Assembly (NCBI GenBank): GCA_958496175.1
Contig: OY292278.1
Span: forward strand, 12,772,001 to 12,836,000
Length of the DNA: 64,000 nt
Reading direction: 5' to 3'
Source of the DNA: Sisyra terminalis
Taxonomy: Eukaryota; Arthropoda; Insecta; Neuroptera; Sisyridae
Part shown: positions 22,801 to 35,100 of the stretch, piece by piece
How positions within the stretch are numbered: position 1 is the stretch's first letter
Layout of the letters: each line of letters starts with the position of its first letter
Made by a program: the position numbers and the translations under genes
Notes under the pieces: model-generated
What the model was told of the DNA's origin: nothing
What the model saw: only the letters and a program-made list of their open reading frames with translations
Databases searched by the model: none

Positions 22801-24591
22801 CATCTTAAAGTGGATACCTTAGTTCTCTACTAATATTAAGAACTGGATCACCTGTTTTGTTTCCCGGGTATATTGAAGAAAAAAAAATTTGATTTTTTGT
22901 ATGACTTAATTTTTTTAAAATTCATGTACTCAACGATGCATTAATTAATAGTGCTTGAAAAATTATAATAAAGCTTGGTGATTTTTGTATTGTTAATATC
23001 TTATTGCTAAGAAAAAATTGGATTATAGACTTATCAAGTTCAGGGCATATGAATAATTACATTTTTCTACAGAAAATACAAAAAACAAATTATTGGACCC
23101 TCAGCCTTTTCTTGCAAACTTGATTTTTTCATAGGCTTAAAAATTCAAAAAAATATTTTTTGCAATTATTTCTTCATTAAATTCTATAAAAAAAGAGAAT
23201 ATTAAAAGATTCTTTATGATTAAATCTTAAACTGAACTAAAAATTTTATTCTAAATAAGTAGTGATTAGAAATACTCTTGTCGAAAAGTTTAAAGCAATA
23301 AATCACAAACCATTTAACGGTTTTTAAAATTTTGAAAAATGAACTATTAAATCAAAAATGTTGTCATTTAATCATAATTTTTCTTGGTAACTTTCATAAT
23401 ACTCAAACGAAATATTTGTGGAACTATAGAAAAAAATAAGTTTGTTCTTTCGTTGCATAGAAAACAGAATTATTCAAATTAAGTAAATAACAAGTAAAGA
23501 TTGATTAATTGTTTTTTTGAAAACTAAAACCTTGTACATATCCAATGATTAAAGTCAATCATATTCGTAGAATAAATTAAGTTATGTTGAAAGAATTCGT
23601 TTAGTTTAATTTTTATTTTTTTTTCTAAGTGTTTCCAATTTAATTCGCTTAAATTTTTTTTGTTGTACTTTTTTTAAAATTTAATCGTATTTTATGCCAT
23701 GAGTAACATTTCCGAAACTAAGATAAGATTGCATTAGTTTCCCTAAGTTTAATCTGAAGAATAATTGGTATACATCAATGCTATAAGGAATCATTGATTA
23801 ACTTTAAGAAGAAATATTTGTTCTTTTTTATGTTGGATTTTTGGCCTCAAAGATTAAATTTTATTGCAAAGCTATTTTCTATAATTTTCTATTAACCTTC
23901 CTTTAGAAATCAGTAATGCTAATCCACTTATCTTTGATATTTAAAATTTTCAACCAAATAATTTTTCTTGATTTTTTAAAAAATTCCAATCACTTGCGAT
24001 TTAATTTTCACACATACCACTTATTTAAAAAAAAAAATATAATAAAATTTACAAGATATTTCAATTAAAAATCAATCATTGTATGGCAATTAAAAAATAA
24101 TTACAAATTCAACGATTTTCGCGTGAAATAATTAAATCCACTCAAATTGTCCATCAAAAACGCCGATAAATTTTTATTATAATCTTTAACTTATTAATTC
24201 AATCATAAAAATAACATATTTGCTTCATTTTTGTAGAAAGAAAAAAAAAGTCAATTAATTTTCGTTAATTTGATGTGACACAAACGCCCATGGGTTAAAA
24301 TTAGACATTTTTATGTGGAGGAATGTAATTTGATCCACAAGGACAACAAGTTACCTTCATCTGCTTTTCGGCGACCATCTTCTAATTTCTCTATGTCCAT
24401 ATGGAAATTGTTTTCTTGTTCTTCGATTGAATCTTTTTTTTTTGTTGTTGACGATGAGGCGATTGAAGGAAAATTTGAATAAATTACTGTGATTTTTTGA
24501 ATTAGTTTATTCGAAAAATGTGTTAGATTTAAATATGTTTTGATACAAAAGATATTTATGTACAGATTCAAAGCTATTTTGTTTTATGGAA
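19880..24591. other. AT-rich region between the two cuticular genes
   Basis: About 4.7 kb without a recognisable gene. I looked for further RR domains (the ADERGFIP / YTGPD signatures) on both strands and saw none, so the cluster shows only two members here. A small tandem AACGTTAACTATT duplication lies near 21930-21960. Confidence 0.5.
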
Positions 24592-24597
24592 TTTATT
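24592..24597 (-). terminator. Poly(A) signal of the upstream cuticular gene
   Basis: AATAAA on the minus strand, about 16 bases past the stop codon at 24613-24615. Confidence 0.45.
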
Positions 24598-24612
24598 TTT
24601 TAATAACAGTAT

Positions 24613-25802
24613 TTATATTTCACCAATGGAACGTTTGTAGTCCAACATTTTAGCAATTAGTGGAGGAATTGGTGGCGGTGTTGGGATATGAGCTGCATCT
24701 GGAATGAATCCACGTTCATCTGCGGTATAAGTCACTTTATATTCAACATTATCAGGTCCTGTGTATAAGAAGAATCCTTTAGCTCTCATTCCTTCCTCAT
24801 CAGATCCACGGTTTTCAACTCTTCCTTGTTCTTCGGCCAAAATTTTATTTTCTGTTTCATAACTAAAATATAATAAAAAAAACGTCAGAATTAAAAAAAA
24901 TATATAAATGGAAAACTTTTCTTACATATAATGATATCCATCTTCTTCGACTTTTTCAACTTTTTTGATGATTCCATAGTTACGGTTGTCATAAAGACCA
25001 GACGCGTCACCATATTTAAGTCCTTGAGGGACACCTAAGAGTGATTTTCCGCTGTTGTCAGCGAATTCAGAATTGATTTGACTAGCTCCAGCACTTGACC
25101 CGGATCCAAGACCAAAACCTGCAGAAGAGCCACTACCATATGGAGATCCGCTTCCACTTCCGAAAGGCGTTCCTGATCCACTTCCAAATCCTGAAGTTTT
25201 GCCACTTCCGAATCCTGAGGAACTAACGGGAACTTTAACGGGAGCTTTGACTGGAACTACTGGTTTAGCTTGACCAGCACCAAAACTTCCTTTGTATTGA
25301 TCACCCTTGTAACGATCGTTGCTTCCTTGATAATTTCCTCCAGCTGCCAAGATAAGTTTAAGTAAATATTTCACTTCTTTTTTTTTAGTAGATTCTTACC
25401 TCCACCAACATGCTTGTAAGGATCTGAATCTCCTGTATAATCTCCGCCAGCTACATCTAAATGTTTATAGGGATTATCAACGTGCACATATTTTCCAGCG
25501 TTATCATTTCCATGATATTTGCCATCACTTTCTGGCCGATAACGACCATCATTTCCACTCTTGAAACGACCGTCGTTATTTCCAGTATAACGGCCTTCGG
25601 TTACTGGTCTACTATTAAATTGGTTACGGATACCAAATGGTGAGGAAGGCTTTGGGAAACCAAATTGCCGGGCTGGACGATATTGCCCATTTTCTTGCGC
25701 GTATGCAATCGCGCATAAAACAGCCAAAAATAAAATCTGTAACAATAAAATCAATAAAATTCTTTTAAAACACAAACTTTGTTTTCTTACCAATATTTTC
25801 AT
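24613..25802 (-). CDS. RR-1 type cuticular protein (CPR family), 4 exons
   Basis: Paralog of the gene at 18797-19801. Coding exons are 25791-25802, 25400-25736, 24926-25343 and 24613-24862 (1017 nt, 338 aa). The 12-nt first exon (MKIL) joins across GTAAG and TTACAG to give the signal peptide MKILILFLAVLCAIAYAQ. Residues about 45-115 carry NDGRF/NDGRY/DGKY repeats and YVHVDNPYKHLDVAGGDY. A Pro/Val/Lys stretch and SGFGSG/PFGSGSG repeats form a flexible linker. The RR-1 chitin-binding domain runs from about 250 to 315, with EYKVTYTADERGFIP. Intron 3 (GTAAG to TTTTAG) falls inside the domain, between GYHYI and YETENK; the sister gene has no intron there. It is likely secreted to soft or flexible cuticle, by analogy with RR-1 proteins. 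Confidence 0.93.
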
Positions 25803-25863
25803 TGTTATTCCAATAGGGTCTTACAATACTAATTAAATGTATTCAATTAAATCGAAAGAATTG

Positions 25864-25871
25864 CTTTTATA
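25864..25871 (-). promoter_or_regulatory. TATA box of the upstream cuticular gene
   Basis: TATAAAAG on the minus strand, 62 bases before the start codon, almost the same spacing as in the paralog (66 bases). The equal spacing supports both as real promoters. Confidence 0.6.
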
Positions 25872-28800
25872 TGAAACTAAAAGTGGGAGTTGTGATTATT
25901 GCAAACCAAAAAGAAAAAAATAAGGATCTCAAAAATGTTAAATATAAAACGAAGATGAGATTTTCGAGGGGTATTGTCTTATCCTTGTCCAACTTTGGAA
26001 TTTCGTTGGGCAATTCATATGTTGTTTCATGTTTAAAATATTTTGATTTAGATTTTTTGAATGTCTTTTGCCCCTTCTTTGGATATTTGTGAGTTATTCA
26101 AATTAAGATGAGCTGACTTTTGGACGAATAGCGGTGAGTGAGAATGATGGCGACAATCGAATCTAATGCTTTGATGTTGAATTTTAGAGAAGAAGATTGA
26201 TAGAGAGGAATTAAATACAAACAAGATTTGGGTCGTTAAATTTTTTTTTCGAAGAATAAAAACCAAAAGTTATGGCTATGGACTTTTGGGTTTGAGTTAA
26301 CCCAAAGCTGTGATATCTCTTTGGGGATTTGTATTTTTATTCGAAAAGTTTTTCCTAAATGAAATTAATTTCGAAACAGTAATAAATTAATAACTGTTTA
26401 CCTATATTTGACAGCTGAAATCAAAACAAATCGAGATAATTTTGAGTTATAGTAAAGGAAAATCATCGAATTTTCATTCAAACCCCCTCTTAAGAGCCAA
26501 GTTTACTTTATCGGTGTTGGATGTCTCCAAATTTGAAATTTTAATACGTATCTGATTCTTCTAAACTGGTTGATATAAGCAAAAAGTCATGGTCGACTCT
26601 AAACGAATTAATTTCTTCAAGTTCCAGGACCGGACTAAAATTTTTGACCTTTTATGGCTTATCCGTGCTTTTTTTGTGAGACATTTGTTCGATAAATTTC
26701 TTGAAAACATTAGAGAAAAAAAAAGTGTACGACATTTTTATTGGAAAAATTAATTCTACAACTTTTTTTATTGGTTCTGAGCAGAAAAAAAATGTTTCTG
26801 GTTTTCTTGATGCGCCGTTTTTTTTTTGTTGGATAAAGTCAAATGTTTAGATGGTAAAAATAAAATTAATTTCTACAGTCATCAACCCGGAATCAAATTG
26901 AATATTTGGTGGCCAAATTGGTGATGGCTTTGGCTTTTATGGTTTGGATGTGCGTAGGTGCAATAAAAATGTTTGCAATAAAAGATTTTTAAAAATATAA
27001 TCCTCCGGAGCAATGTTCATAAAATTTGAACTGTAAATATTGCTTTTAGATCATTGAATTTTATAAATTTACTTAAAAATTTGTTGAGTATCATCAGTGA
27101 TATCAACAGATAATTTTGAAGAAAGATATTCTAAAATTTTTAATAACTTATATATTTTCAAATATTTCAAATATTTATTTGAAAATGTATGATTTAAGTT
27201 TAAGTTTTATCATTGAGTTACTAAATAAATCTTTTCTTCAGTTTTGTTTTCTTTGTGCAAAAGGTAAGAAAGAACCCTGCCAAGGGTAGACGATGCTGAA
27301 GGAATGAATTCAAACACTGGGAAAACTCAACCGAAAAACGAACAAAAATTTGATTAAGTAAATGTAACAACTAAAAAATTATAAATCTATTAAAAACAAT
27401 CACAAATATCTATAATAATTTGTTTTTACCTTAAGGATAACTTTTTATATAACCTGAAGTTCCCAAAAATTACTGTTTTTATGGAAAAAAGAAACATCAT
27501 TTTTGATCAAGGAAATACTCTACATTTATTATTACTTTCCAGTTTTTAGGATCCTACTTTACAACATTTTATTATACTTTTCTCCACAGGAAACAAAAAT
27601 ATAAAGATTAACCTTAAATTTTAAACTGTAACTTTGGGGTTTGGTTTTGGAGACTTGGTTTGCTACTAGTGATAAATAGCGTCAATAAAAATGATGATGG
27701 AAAGCTTGTATTATAAAGATGCCAAATTTGAGTTGTATTCAAACTATTATTAGGTTCAGAAGAGCTACAAACCAAACGAAATAACATTATGGTAATTGTA
27801 TGGTTAAGAACATTATTTTAATGAACCTAAATTTTAGTATCCAATGTCTAAAAAACTTCTCGAAAACGAAGTTTGAAGAGTTTCAATACTACAGCCTCAA
27901 TTTTATTATGTTCTCTGGGTCTTTTTCCCCTATTACAAGCCGAGAAGTCAAGAAAAATTCATCGAACGGGAAAAAATATGGATGTCATGTTGTCACATTG
28001 TTGTCTTGGACTAGTTTAATACTAGAAACGGAAACCTCCAGCTCTTTTAATAGCCATACAAGCAGTGATGCATTTTGTGCATATTGGAGGATTCAACAGT
28101 ACTCCAATAGTATGAAGATGTTTTCTTAGGCCATAGGAATAGGTAATGTGGGTTGTCACCTATCTACCAAGCGATATATTTAAATTTATTATTTCACTAG
28201 TTTGATTTTGAGAAGGTTTGTTTATCAATCTATTGCTGTTTGTTTTTTGCCTCTTTGTATTGCATCAAAATAGCAATATAGAATAATGTATAAAGCCATT
28301 CTTGGAAGACTTATTTTACCATTGAATATTAGACTTCAAAGTTACTTTAGTTATACAACGAAAACTATTAATAAATAAATGGTTGAAATAGATACAAGAT
28401 GCACTCTCCCTGACGAAGAAAAACAATTATTTTTTAAGGATTGCTTTTTAATCGTTAAAATATAGGCTAAGCTTATATTTATCATTTACAAATGTTATAG
28501 GAACCACAATTTTCATAATTAGGTAGCAAAATTATCTAAATCCACCAAAAATATAATTTTTAGAATGTTTTAAAGAAATATCGCATTAATGGATTCCTAG
28601 TTCCTCTGTAGACCTTATATTACAATAAAATTATGTTAACTTAGTTTTTGTTCAATCAAATTGGAATTCAAGTACACAGCGCTACTCTCTAGTGCTTCAG
28701 GTAATGAAAAGTTATATCGTTATTCGCGTTATACTATTGAAACGGTCGGTAAGGTGAAAATGATGAAAACCGTGAAGTAGTTAGAGCACACACCGCAAGA

Positions 28801-31540
28801 TGCGCTAATGTTTACGACTAACAGTTTAGTAGAAATTAAAACATATTTGAAAAACAATTGTTCTAATTTTACTTAAAATATTAATAAATTTGTCATAAAA
28901 ATAAATAAATCTTTTCTTATTATATATTTTCTTACTTTATAACTCTTGAAAACTGTTATGTCTTTAAACTTTTAATGATTTATCCATTTAAAACCCTTTT
29001 TTTTAAGTTTACTAAATGATAATGATAATGTAGCCTATTCTAGGGTTCTGTATATCATAGGAATCGCTAATATATATCAACAAGTTGTGTGTAATTACAT
29101 TATGAATGTAGAAAAACAAACAAAAAATTAAAAATATATATTGAGTTGAAACTAAAACGAAAATTTCCAGCTATCAATGAAAATTCAATGTGAAATTTTA
29201 TAGCTATTTGTAACAAAAAATAAGATTATTAATACTTATATTTTTAAAGTAAAAATTTCTATAAGAATAATGAGAAGCTAAGGCTTCAATCACCATAAAA
29301 ATTCTAGAGAACATTTTATAAAATATCGGTGAAATCTAAGCGATAAAAAATGGCCAAAATTTATTTAAGAAACGCAAAAATAATATATCGATTTGATCAA
29401 AAAACAATGCTGCTTCATCTATGATAAGAAAGCTGTCGTAAAAAATTCTAACCCACCCTAATTTGAAGCCATTTTGGGCATCTCAAATTACTTTTAAAAA
29501 GAAAAATATTGGATAACAAAAAAATATTAATTTGTCACCAAAATGAGAGTCAAATTAAATTAAAAATTAAGGATTATTTCTTATTAAATATGGGCTAGTT
29601 ATGATAATACAATATTTTACAAATTTTTTGTATCATAAAATTAAAGTAGTACTTCTATTTTCCGTTATAAAGGACTTTGATTTTTATTTGCATTATGATT
29701 AAATATTTTTTTTCGAGCATATAATCTTAATCATTAAGGAATGATTGATATTGTTGTTAGTGTAAGTTGTATTTTGAAATTTTCCAATGTAAATTTTTAA
29801 GTCAACAAAGTTTGTTTATTTTTTTAAAGGTTTTCTTTAACATGTTTAGTGTTATGGTATTTACCATCAATTTTTCTATTAATCTTTTTTCTTTCTTTAA
29901 ATAAATATTCAAGCATTTGAATAAACTTAAAAGCAGTTCTTGTACATTTATAAAAATTTTGAAGGAAAATATTTTTTTTTTTTGGTTAAATAAAAGAAGT
30001 TTTACTGTATTAATATCTTTTAATTTTCACTTCAAATTCAAAAATTCTATCAAACTTCCTTCAGAGGAGAAAAAAAGTTATTCGATTACCAAACGCAGTA
30101 AGGTTACATTTTTGTTGAATCACATCATTTTTTCTTATCAATTTCAACGATCAGAATTGAATTTTCGTATTTAAAATCGACCAATACATCATGAGTTAAA
30201 CTTTCTGATTTTTTTTCTTCCATTATATTTAACAAAAATAAAAAATGACTCAAAAAAAAAGGAACATTAAAATGATGGGCATTGAATTTTAATTCAAATA
30301 AAATGCAAAAGAAGTGATAAAGATAACTTCATTGACATTTTTCTCAATGCTCTAGCCTAGCTAATAAATATTTTTAAACAAAAAGGTAGGGAAAAACGAG
30401 AAATAGCTCCGATTAAATCCATTTCATTTAAAAATTGATCAGAATTTTTGTATTATTGCACTATAAAGACGACCGAAATCAAAAGTTATTTTTGAAAATA
30501 TAGTTTTTATATTTTTCTTTAAAAGTATAAAGTTGAAAAGTAGCCATCGAAGAATTTAAAACTGCAATTTTTTATTCGATAATATGGTTTGTTTGTCTCA
30601 TCATTTTGAGCTAATTGAGCTAATTTATCTTTCAACGTTGATGGAAGTGGCACTAGATTAAAGTGTCCCCATAGAAAAAAGCCTGAGAAAATCCGGTTCA
30701 GTGCAATCTTAAATGACATACGATTTAGTTGATACATAGTTATGAAGATATTTTTAAAAAGCTGACATTTTCACAGAACGTAAAACGCCGTGATGTTTTG
30801 AAATTGGAATATCTCTCTGAATTTTATTTTTCTTCTATATTTCCAGTCTTAGAACTTCTTAACTAAATTATTTTTAATAGTTAATTTTGCCTATTTGATT
30901 TTATCAAATTTTTATATTCCCATAATATTTAAGTGAGTCATTGAGAAATCAAAGAAGAGTTTGACATGTTTTACGGATCAGCTTGTAAAAAATATGACTT
31001 CAATGTTGAAATAAGGCCAAATGATTTTTATTAATTGGTTGTTAATGTTTGCCTGTCAAATTTTGGTTACAAAATAAATCTAATTTGCTTTTGATTCGCA
31101 ATATTTTTAATTACAAATTTACGAACGGTTGATTGTCAATAGAAAATTGGACATGTTTGACTGCATCTCTTTGGGCAAATAGTAAATTAATATTCAAGGA
31201 AAAGTAATAAATTTTTGAGTTTTAAAAGGTGAAGACAAGGTATTGAGAACATAAAACTAAATAAGAACATATTGCTTTTGAAAAAGTAATAATTAATACT
31301 TAATTGAATTAAAAAATGTTTATTTTATGCGTTTAACACCACCTGATGAGGTGTTATTCGTATTTAATGAATTTGTCTTATCTTATTATATTTTGACTTG
31401 AACATCAAAAAAGTTTTTTTTTTTATATTTTCTGTGTAGTTTTTATATGATGATTTTAATAATCTTCGATGATAAAGGTTGCTATTTGGATAGCAATAAA
31501 CAGTACCATCATCATTGCGGGAATTAACATATAATGATTG
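25872..31540. other. AT-rich region, no gene recognised
   Basis: This holds the upstream flank of the cuticular genes and then about 5 kb of AT-rich DNA. A somewhat less AT-rich block at about 27750-28170 carries a 109-codon plus-strand frame with no recognisable domain. Another such block (28660-28830) has no good open frame. Both could be decayed transposon pieces. Nothing else stands out. Confidence 0.4.
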
Positions 31541-32012
31541 TATAATAATTAAATTGTGGGCAATAAGGACGAAGCTTCTTGTGGAATCTTATTTATTTTA
31601 TCGCCAACGTTCTGTCAGTTATTCTTGCCTTCTTCAGGGCTCTATAATGAAAATACTTAACATTTAAAAATAGCAACAACTATGGTCAAAATTATAAATA
31701 AATAAATTACAATTCATAAGTCTTAGTCTATATAAATCTTTTAAATACTAATTATTGAAATAATGGTATTGAAATTTAATTATTTTTTGTTTGGATTTCA
31801 CATTTATTAACTAAGATTTATATAGCCTAAGACTTATGAATTGTAATTTATTTATTTATAATTTTGACAATAGTTGTCGCTATTTTTAAATGTTATGTAT
31901 TTTTTTATTAGAGCCCTGAAGAAGTCAGGAATAACTGACGAAACGTTGGCGATGAAATAAAAAAGATTCCAAAAGGAGCTTCGTCCTTATTGCCCACAAT
32001 TTAGCTATTATA
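31541..32012. mobile_element. Foldback element, copy 1
   Basis: Arms of about 200 bp at both ends pair with each other. They share TAAATTGTGGGCAATAAGGA, GACGAAGCTTC, the GCCAACGTT / AACGTTGGC block and GGGCTCTAAT / ATTAGAGCCC. The single-arm copy at 49216-49480 matches the right arm plus loop in reverse complement, so copy 1 looks like an inverted duplication of that unit. No coding sequence. Confidence 0.75.
31914..31950 (+). other. Hammerhead-like core motif in the foldback element
   Basis: CCTGAAGAAG, then a GTCAG/CTGAC stem with a GAATAA loop, then GAAACG. This resembles the CUGANGA - stem II - GAAA core of hammerhead ribozymes. A convincing stem III and cleavage site are not visible, so activity is unsupported. 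Similar blocks are common in Penelope-like retroelement ends. The left arm (31599-31643) and the 49.2-kb copy (49275-49318) carry it in inverted orientation. Confidence 0.3.
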
Positions 32013-32845
32013 TTTAAAAAGACAAGGACTTTAACAACATGGATATAATGATTGTGCTTATTACAATTCCTAGATAGTTGTAATTATCATTTTAACTTTT
32101 GAAAAGTTGGTAACTATTGCATAGCAGTGGCTACACTATAGGGATGGCTACCGTTAGCATAAATTTCTCTTCATGTATTGGATTTATTTTTATGTTTTGT
32201 TTTTTCAGGAGTAAAGTTTATATTAATAAGCTACAATAAAAGATCTTAAAAACAACTTTATTGTCGAAATAAATACCAAAGAAACGTCTCTACAAGAAGA
32301 TGTGATGTATGGAAAATTAGTCATGATCAATACTAGAAAGATATTATTTTTCAAACATAAAAGGCATTAATATACCTTCAAAATAAGTTAAATAAGTTAC
32401 TCTTCTATTGAAAACAAAAATTTCATAATATTAATAAGAATATACTTTCCTACGTCACATTTGGCGAGTTCCATATTATAAACTTAGTGTATTTTTTAAA
32501 TTTTTTAACATCTCTTAAATTGGAATATCGCTTAATTTGTAAAAACATTATACTGTTATATTCTGCTTTGAACTTTTGAAAGCTCTAAACGAAGTCAATT
32601 AATAGAACAGTTACGAATGTTAAAAAATCGAGTTTTCAATTTGAATATCATATTCTAGAACTTCCCTGTGAAATGAAACTCTAATCCTTGAATGTGTAAA
32701 CCTGGGTAAGTAATTAAGAAGTTTTTTAGTTTCTCAAAATCTTATCACATTAAAACTTTAACAATAGTTTTTCTTTTGAAGTAAAACTATTTGCCAATAT
32801 TTGATTAAAAGTAAGAAAAAATTAATTTGTAGATGAATAATTTTG
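32013..32845. other. AT-rich spacer
   Basis: Nothing recognised. Confidence 0.4.
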
Positions 32846-32950
32846 ATGTTTATAAGATCTCATTTTTAGATCACAACTCATTATATTCGGTATTTCATTC
32901 ATATTCAAAATGTTTCTAATTTTCTACTTTTAATTTTCAAATAATAATAA

Positions 32951-34530
32951 GGGCAATGGAAGATAGCGTTGGTTATTATGATCCTGAAACCTGGAAAACC
33001 TTCCCAAGAGGTTGGTTCTTACCGACCAATAAGTGTGCTTCCAATCTTAACCAAAGTATATGAACAATTACTTCCTAAAAGAATACACCCAATAATACAA
33101 GCCAAAAAATACTACCAGATCACCAATTTGGCTTTAGAAAAGGTCACTCAACACTAAAGCAAATACACAGAATTGTTGAAACTATTCGCTATGCCCAGGA
33201 AAGAAAACAATACTATTCTGCGGCTTTTCTGGATGTGGCACAGGCATTTGATAAGATGTGGCATCCCGGACTGTTGTACAAAATCAAAAAACAACATCCT
33301 GAGTATTTTAACATAATCTCGTCCTACTTAGAAATTCGTATCTTTCAAGTCAAATACAAATCGGAAGTAACGACTGTCAAAAAAATAACAGCCGTGGTTC
33401 CCCAAGATAGCGTACTGGGACCTCTGTTGTATTTCCTTTACACAGCCGATATGCCAAATACAACAGATGCATTAGTGGCAACATTTGCTGATGACACAGC
33501 CATCGTAACCGCAGCAGATGAACCCAAAGAAGCTTCGTTAAAGCTCCAAAATAACCTGGACAAAATAGAAAAATGGGCAAAAAAGGGGAAAATAAAAATA
33601 AACAACGCAAAATCTACACACATAATGTTTACACTGCGAAGAAATATATGTCCACCGGTTACAATGGAAGGCATTGAACTACGGCATAAGAGCACGGTAA
33701 AATATCTCGGAATGGACTTAGATCAAAAACTTACATGGGCTGTGCAAATCAAAAAAACTCGAGAACATTTTAATAAAAAAATACAAAAAAATGTACTGGC
33801 TAATGGCATCTAATGCACCATTATCAACAGAAAACAAACATCTTCTGTACAAGGTCATCCTCAAGCTCATATGGACATATGGGATACAGTTGTGGGGTAC
33901 TGCATCCAACTCTAATATTGAAATCCTACAAAGATTTCAATCAAGGACCCTACGACAAATAATCGGTGCTCCATGGTATGTAAACAATATAAAATTTATA
34001 AAGGTACAGAAATGCTATCTGTAAAGGAGGAAATTCAAAGGTTTAGTAAAAATATCTGGCAAAACTAGACGATCATTCCAACTATCTCGCAATAAGCTTA
34101 TTGGACAACAGTGAGATGATAAAAAGGTTACAAAAATGGAATGTATTAGATTTGCCTGATAGATTTTGTAACTAAACAAATATTCCCTATTAACTATCTG
34201 TTGCCAAATTATTATTTCTTATGTATTACTTTTATTGTTACTTTTATGTATTACTTATATAATAATGTTTCATATTATTATTAGCATTGATATTGTTATT
34301 ATAGACTATTATTATTATTCTTATCGCTACTGTTGATTGTTTTTATGATTGTTGTTATTGCTATAAGAATTACTATTATTGTTATTGTTGCTATTGATTA
34401 TTAAAAAAATTTGTACTTATACAGCACTAATCTACTGGGACTAGGGCTTACATGTGATTGTCTATGGATTGAATGCACTTATTGCAACCCTATGCAAATA
34501 GTGCAATTTATTTGAATATAAAAAAAAATA
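32951..34530 (+). mobile_element. 5'-truncated jockey-like LINE, family A copy 1
   Basis: The 5' end lies within the reverse transcriptase domain. The 3' untranslated region (about 34175-34515) is rich in TTATTATTATT, and the element ends in an A-rich tail. The flanks share AATAATAAT, consistent with a target duplication in the 404-bp repeat. The 3' half matches 50206-51745 closely. Confidence 0.85.
32963..34174 (+). pseudogene. LINE reverse transcriptase fragment, family A copy 1
   Basis: Readings in three successive frames cover the RT of a jockey-type LINE. In order they are KPGKPSQEVGSYRPISVLPI, an HQFGFRKGHST equivalent, a QAFDKMWHPGLLYKI segment, PQDSVLGPLLYFLYTADMP, the catalytic TFADDTAIV (about 33480-33506) and VKYLGMDLDQKLTW, then the thumb. 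Frameshifts in A-runs near 33100 and 33780 break the frame. The active-site FADD is intact. The endonuclease and ORF1 are absent. It is nearest to the copy at 50206-51414. Confidence 0.9.
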
Positions 34531-34656
34531 ATAATTTGAAAATATACAATTTTTTCAATAAATTGGTTGGGCCCATATTTTACATTATATTATTTATTTT
34601 TTTAGTAGGAAAGTGTACTGAAAGGATGTAAGTCCATATACTAATTATTAATTCAG

Positions 34657-34696
34657 CGACTTTTCGGTCCTTTATTTGACCTTCATCAGGTTTCTA
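34657..34696 (-). other. Hammerhead-like core motif in the first 404-bp unit
   Basis: The minus strand reads ACCTGATGAA, GGTC, an 8-base loop, GACC, GAAAAGTCGC. CTGATGA and GAAA flanking a 4-bp hairpin reproduce the conserved core of a hammerhead ribozyme, with one extra A before stem II. I find no matching stem I or III partner nearby, so a complete ribozyme is not shown. Confidence 0.35.
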
Positions 34697-35060
34697 AAAA
34701 ATTATATTAATACAAACACATGTTTATAGAACCTTTCAATAACAATTTTATAATATAAAAAAATATTTTTTTTAACTTTTTCAATCATCTGTAAAAAACA
34801 TAAAACAATTATTGTTGTGTAAAAAGCCATAAGATGATCATAAGATCCCATTTATAGATCACAATTCATTATATTCGGTAGTTCATTCATATTCAATATA
34901 TTTCTAATTTTCTACTTCCAATTTCCAAATAATAATAATTTGAAAATATAAAATTTTTTCGATAAATTGGTTGTATCCATACTTTACATAATATAATTTA
35001 TTTTTTTAGTATGAAAGTGAACTTAAAGGATGTAAATCCATATACTAATTATTAATTCAG

Positions 35061-35100
35061 CGACTTTTCGGTCCTTTATTTGACCTTCATCAGGCTTCTA
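35061..35100 (-). other. Hammerhead-like core motif in the second 404-bp unit
   Basis: Same CTGATGA - GGTC/GACC hairpin - GAAA arrangement as in the preceding unit. It is retained in full although other positions in the unit have changed. Confidence 0.35.

Noticed and set aside
24311..24571. 86-codon minus-strand frame just past the upstream cuticular gene
   Set aside because: It lies beyond the poly(A) signal, has no domain and shows no splice or promoter support.
27800..28129. 109-codon plus-strand frame in a less AT-rich block
   Set aside because: No domain recognised on either strand; could be a decayed transposon piece, but unsupported.
33377..33909. Minus-strand frames opposite the LINE reverse transcriptase (and the equivalents at 50588-51224)
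   Set aside because: Shadows of the RT coding strand that recur in both LINE copies because the DNA is similar.
34657..34696. Calling a complete hammerhead ribozyme
   Set aside because: Only the core and stem II are visible. I found no complementary strands for stems I and III and no clear cleavage site in type I or III arrangement, so it is annotated as core-like only.
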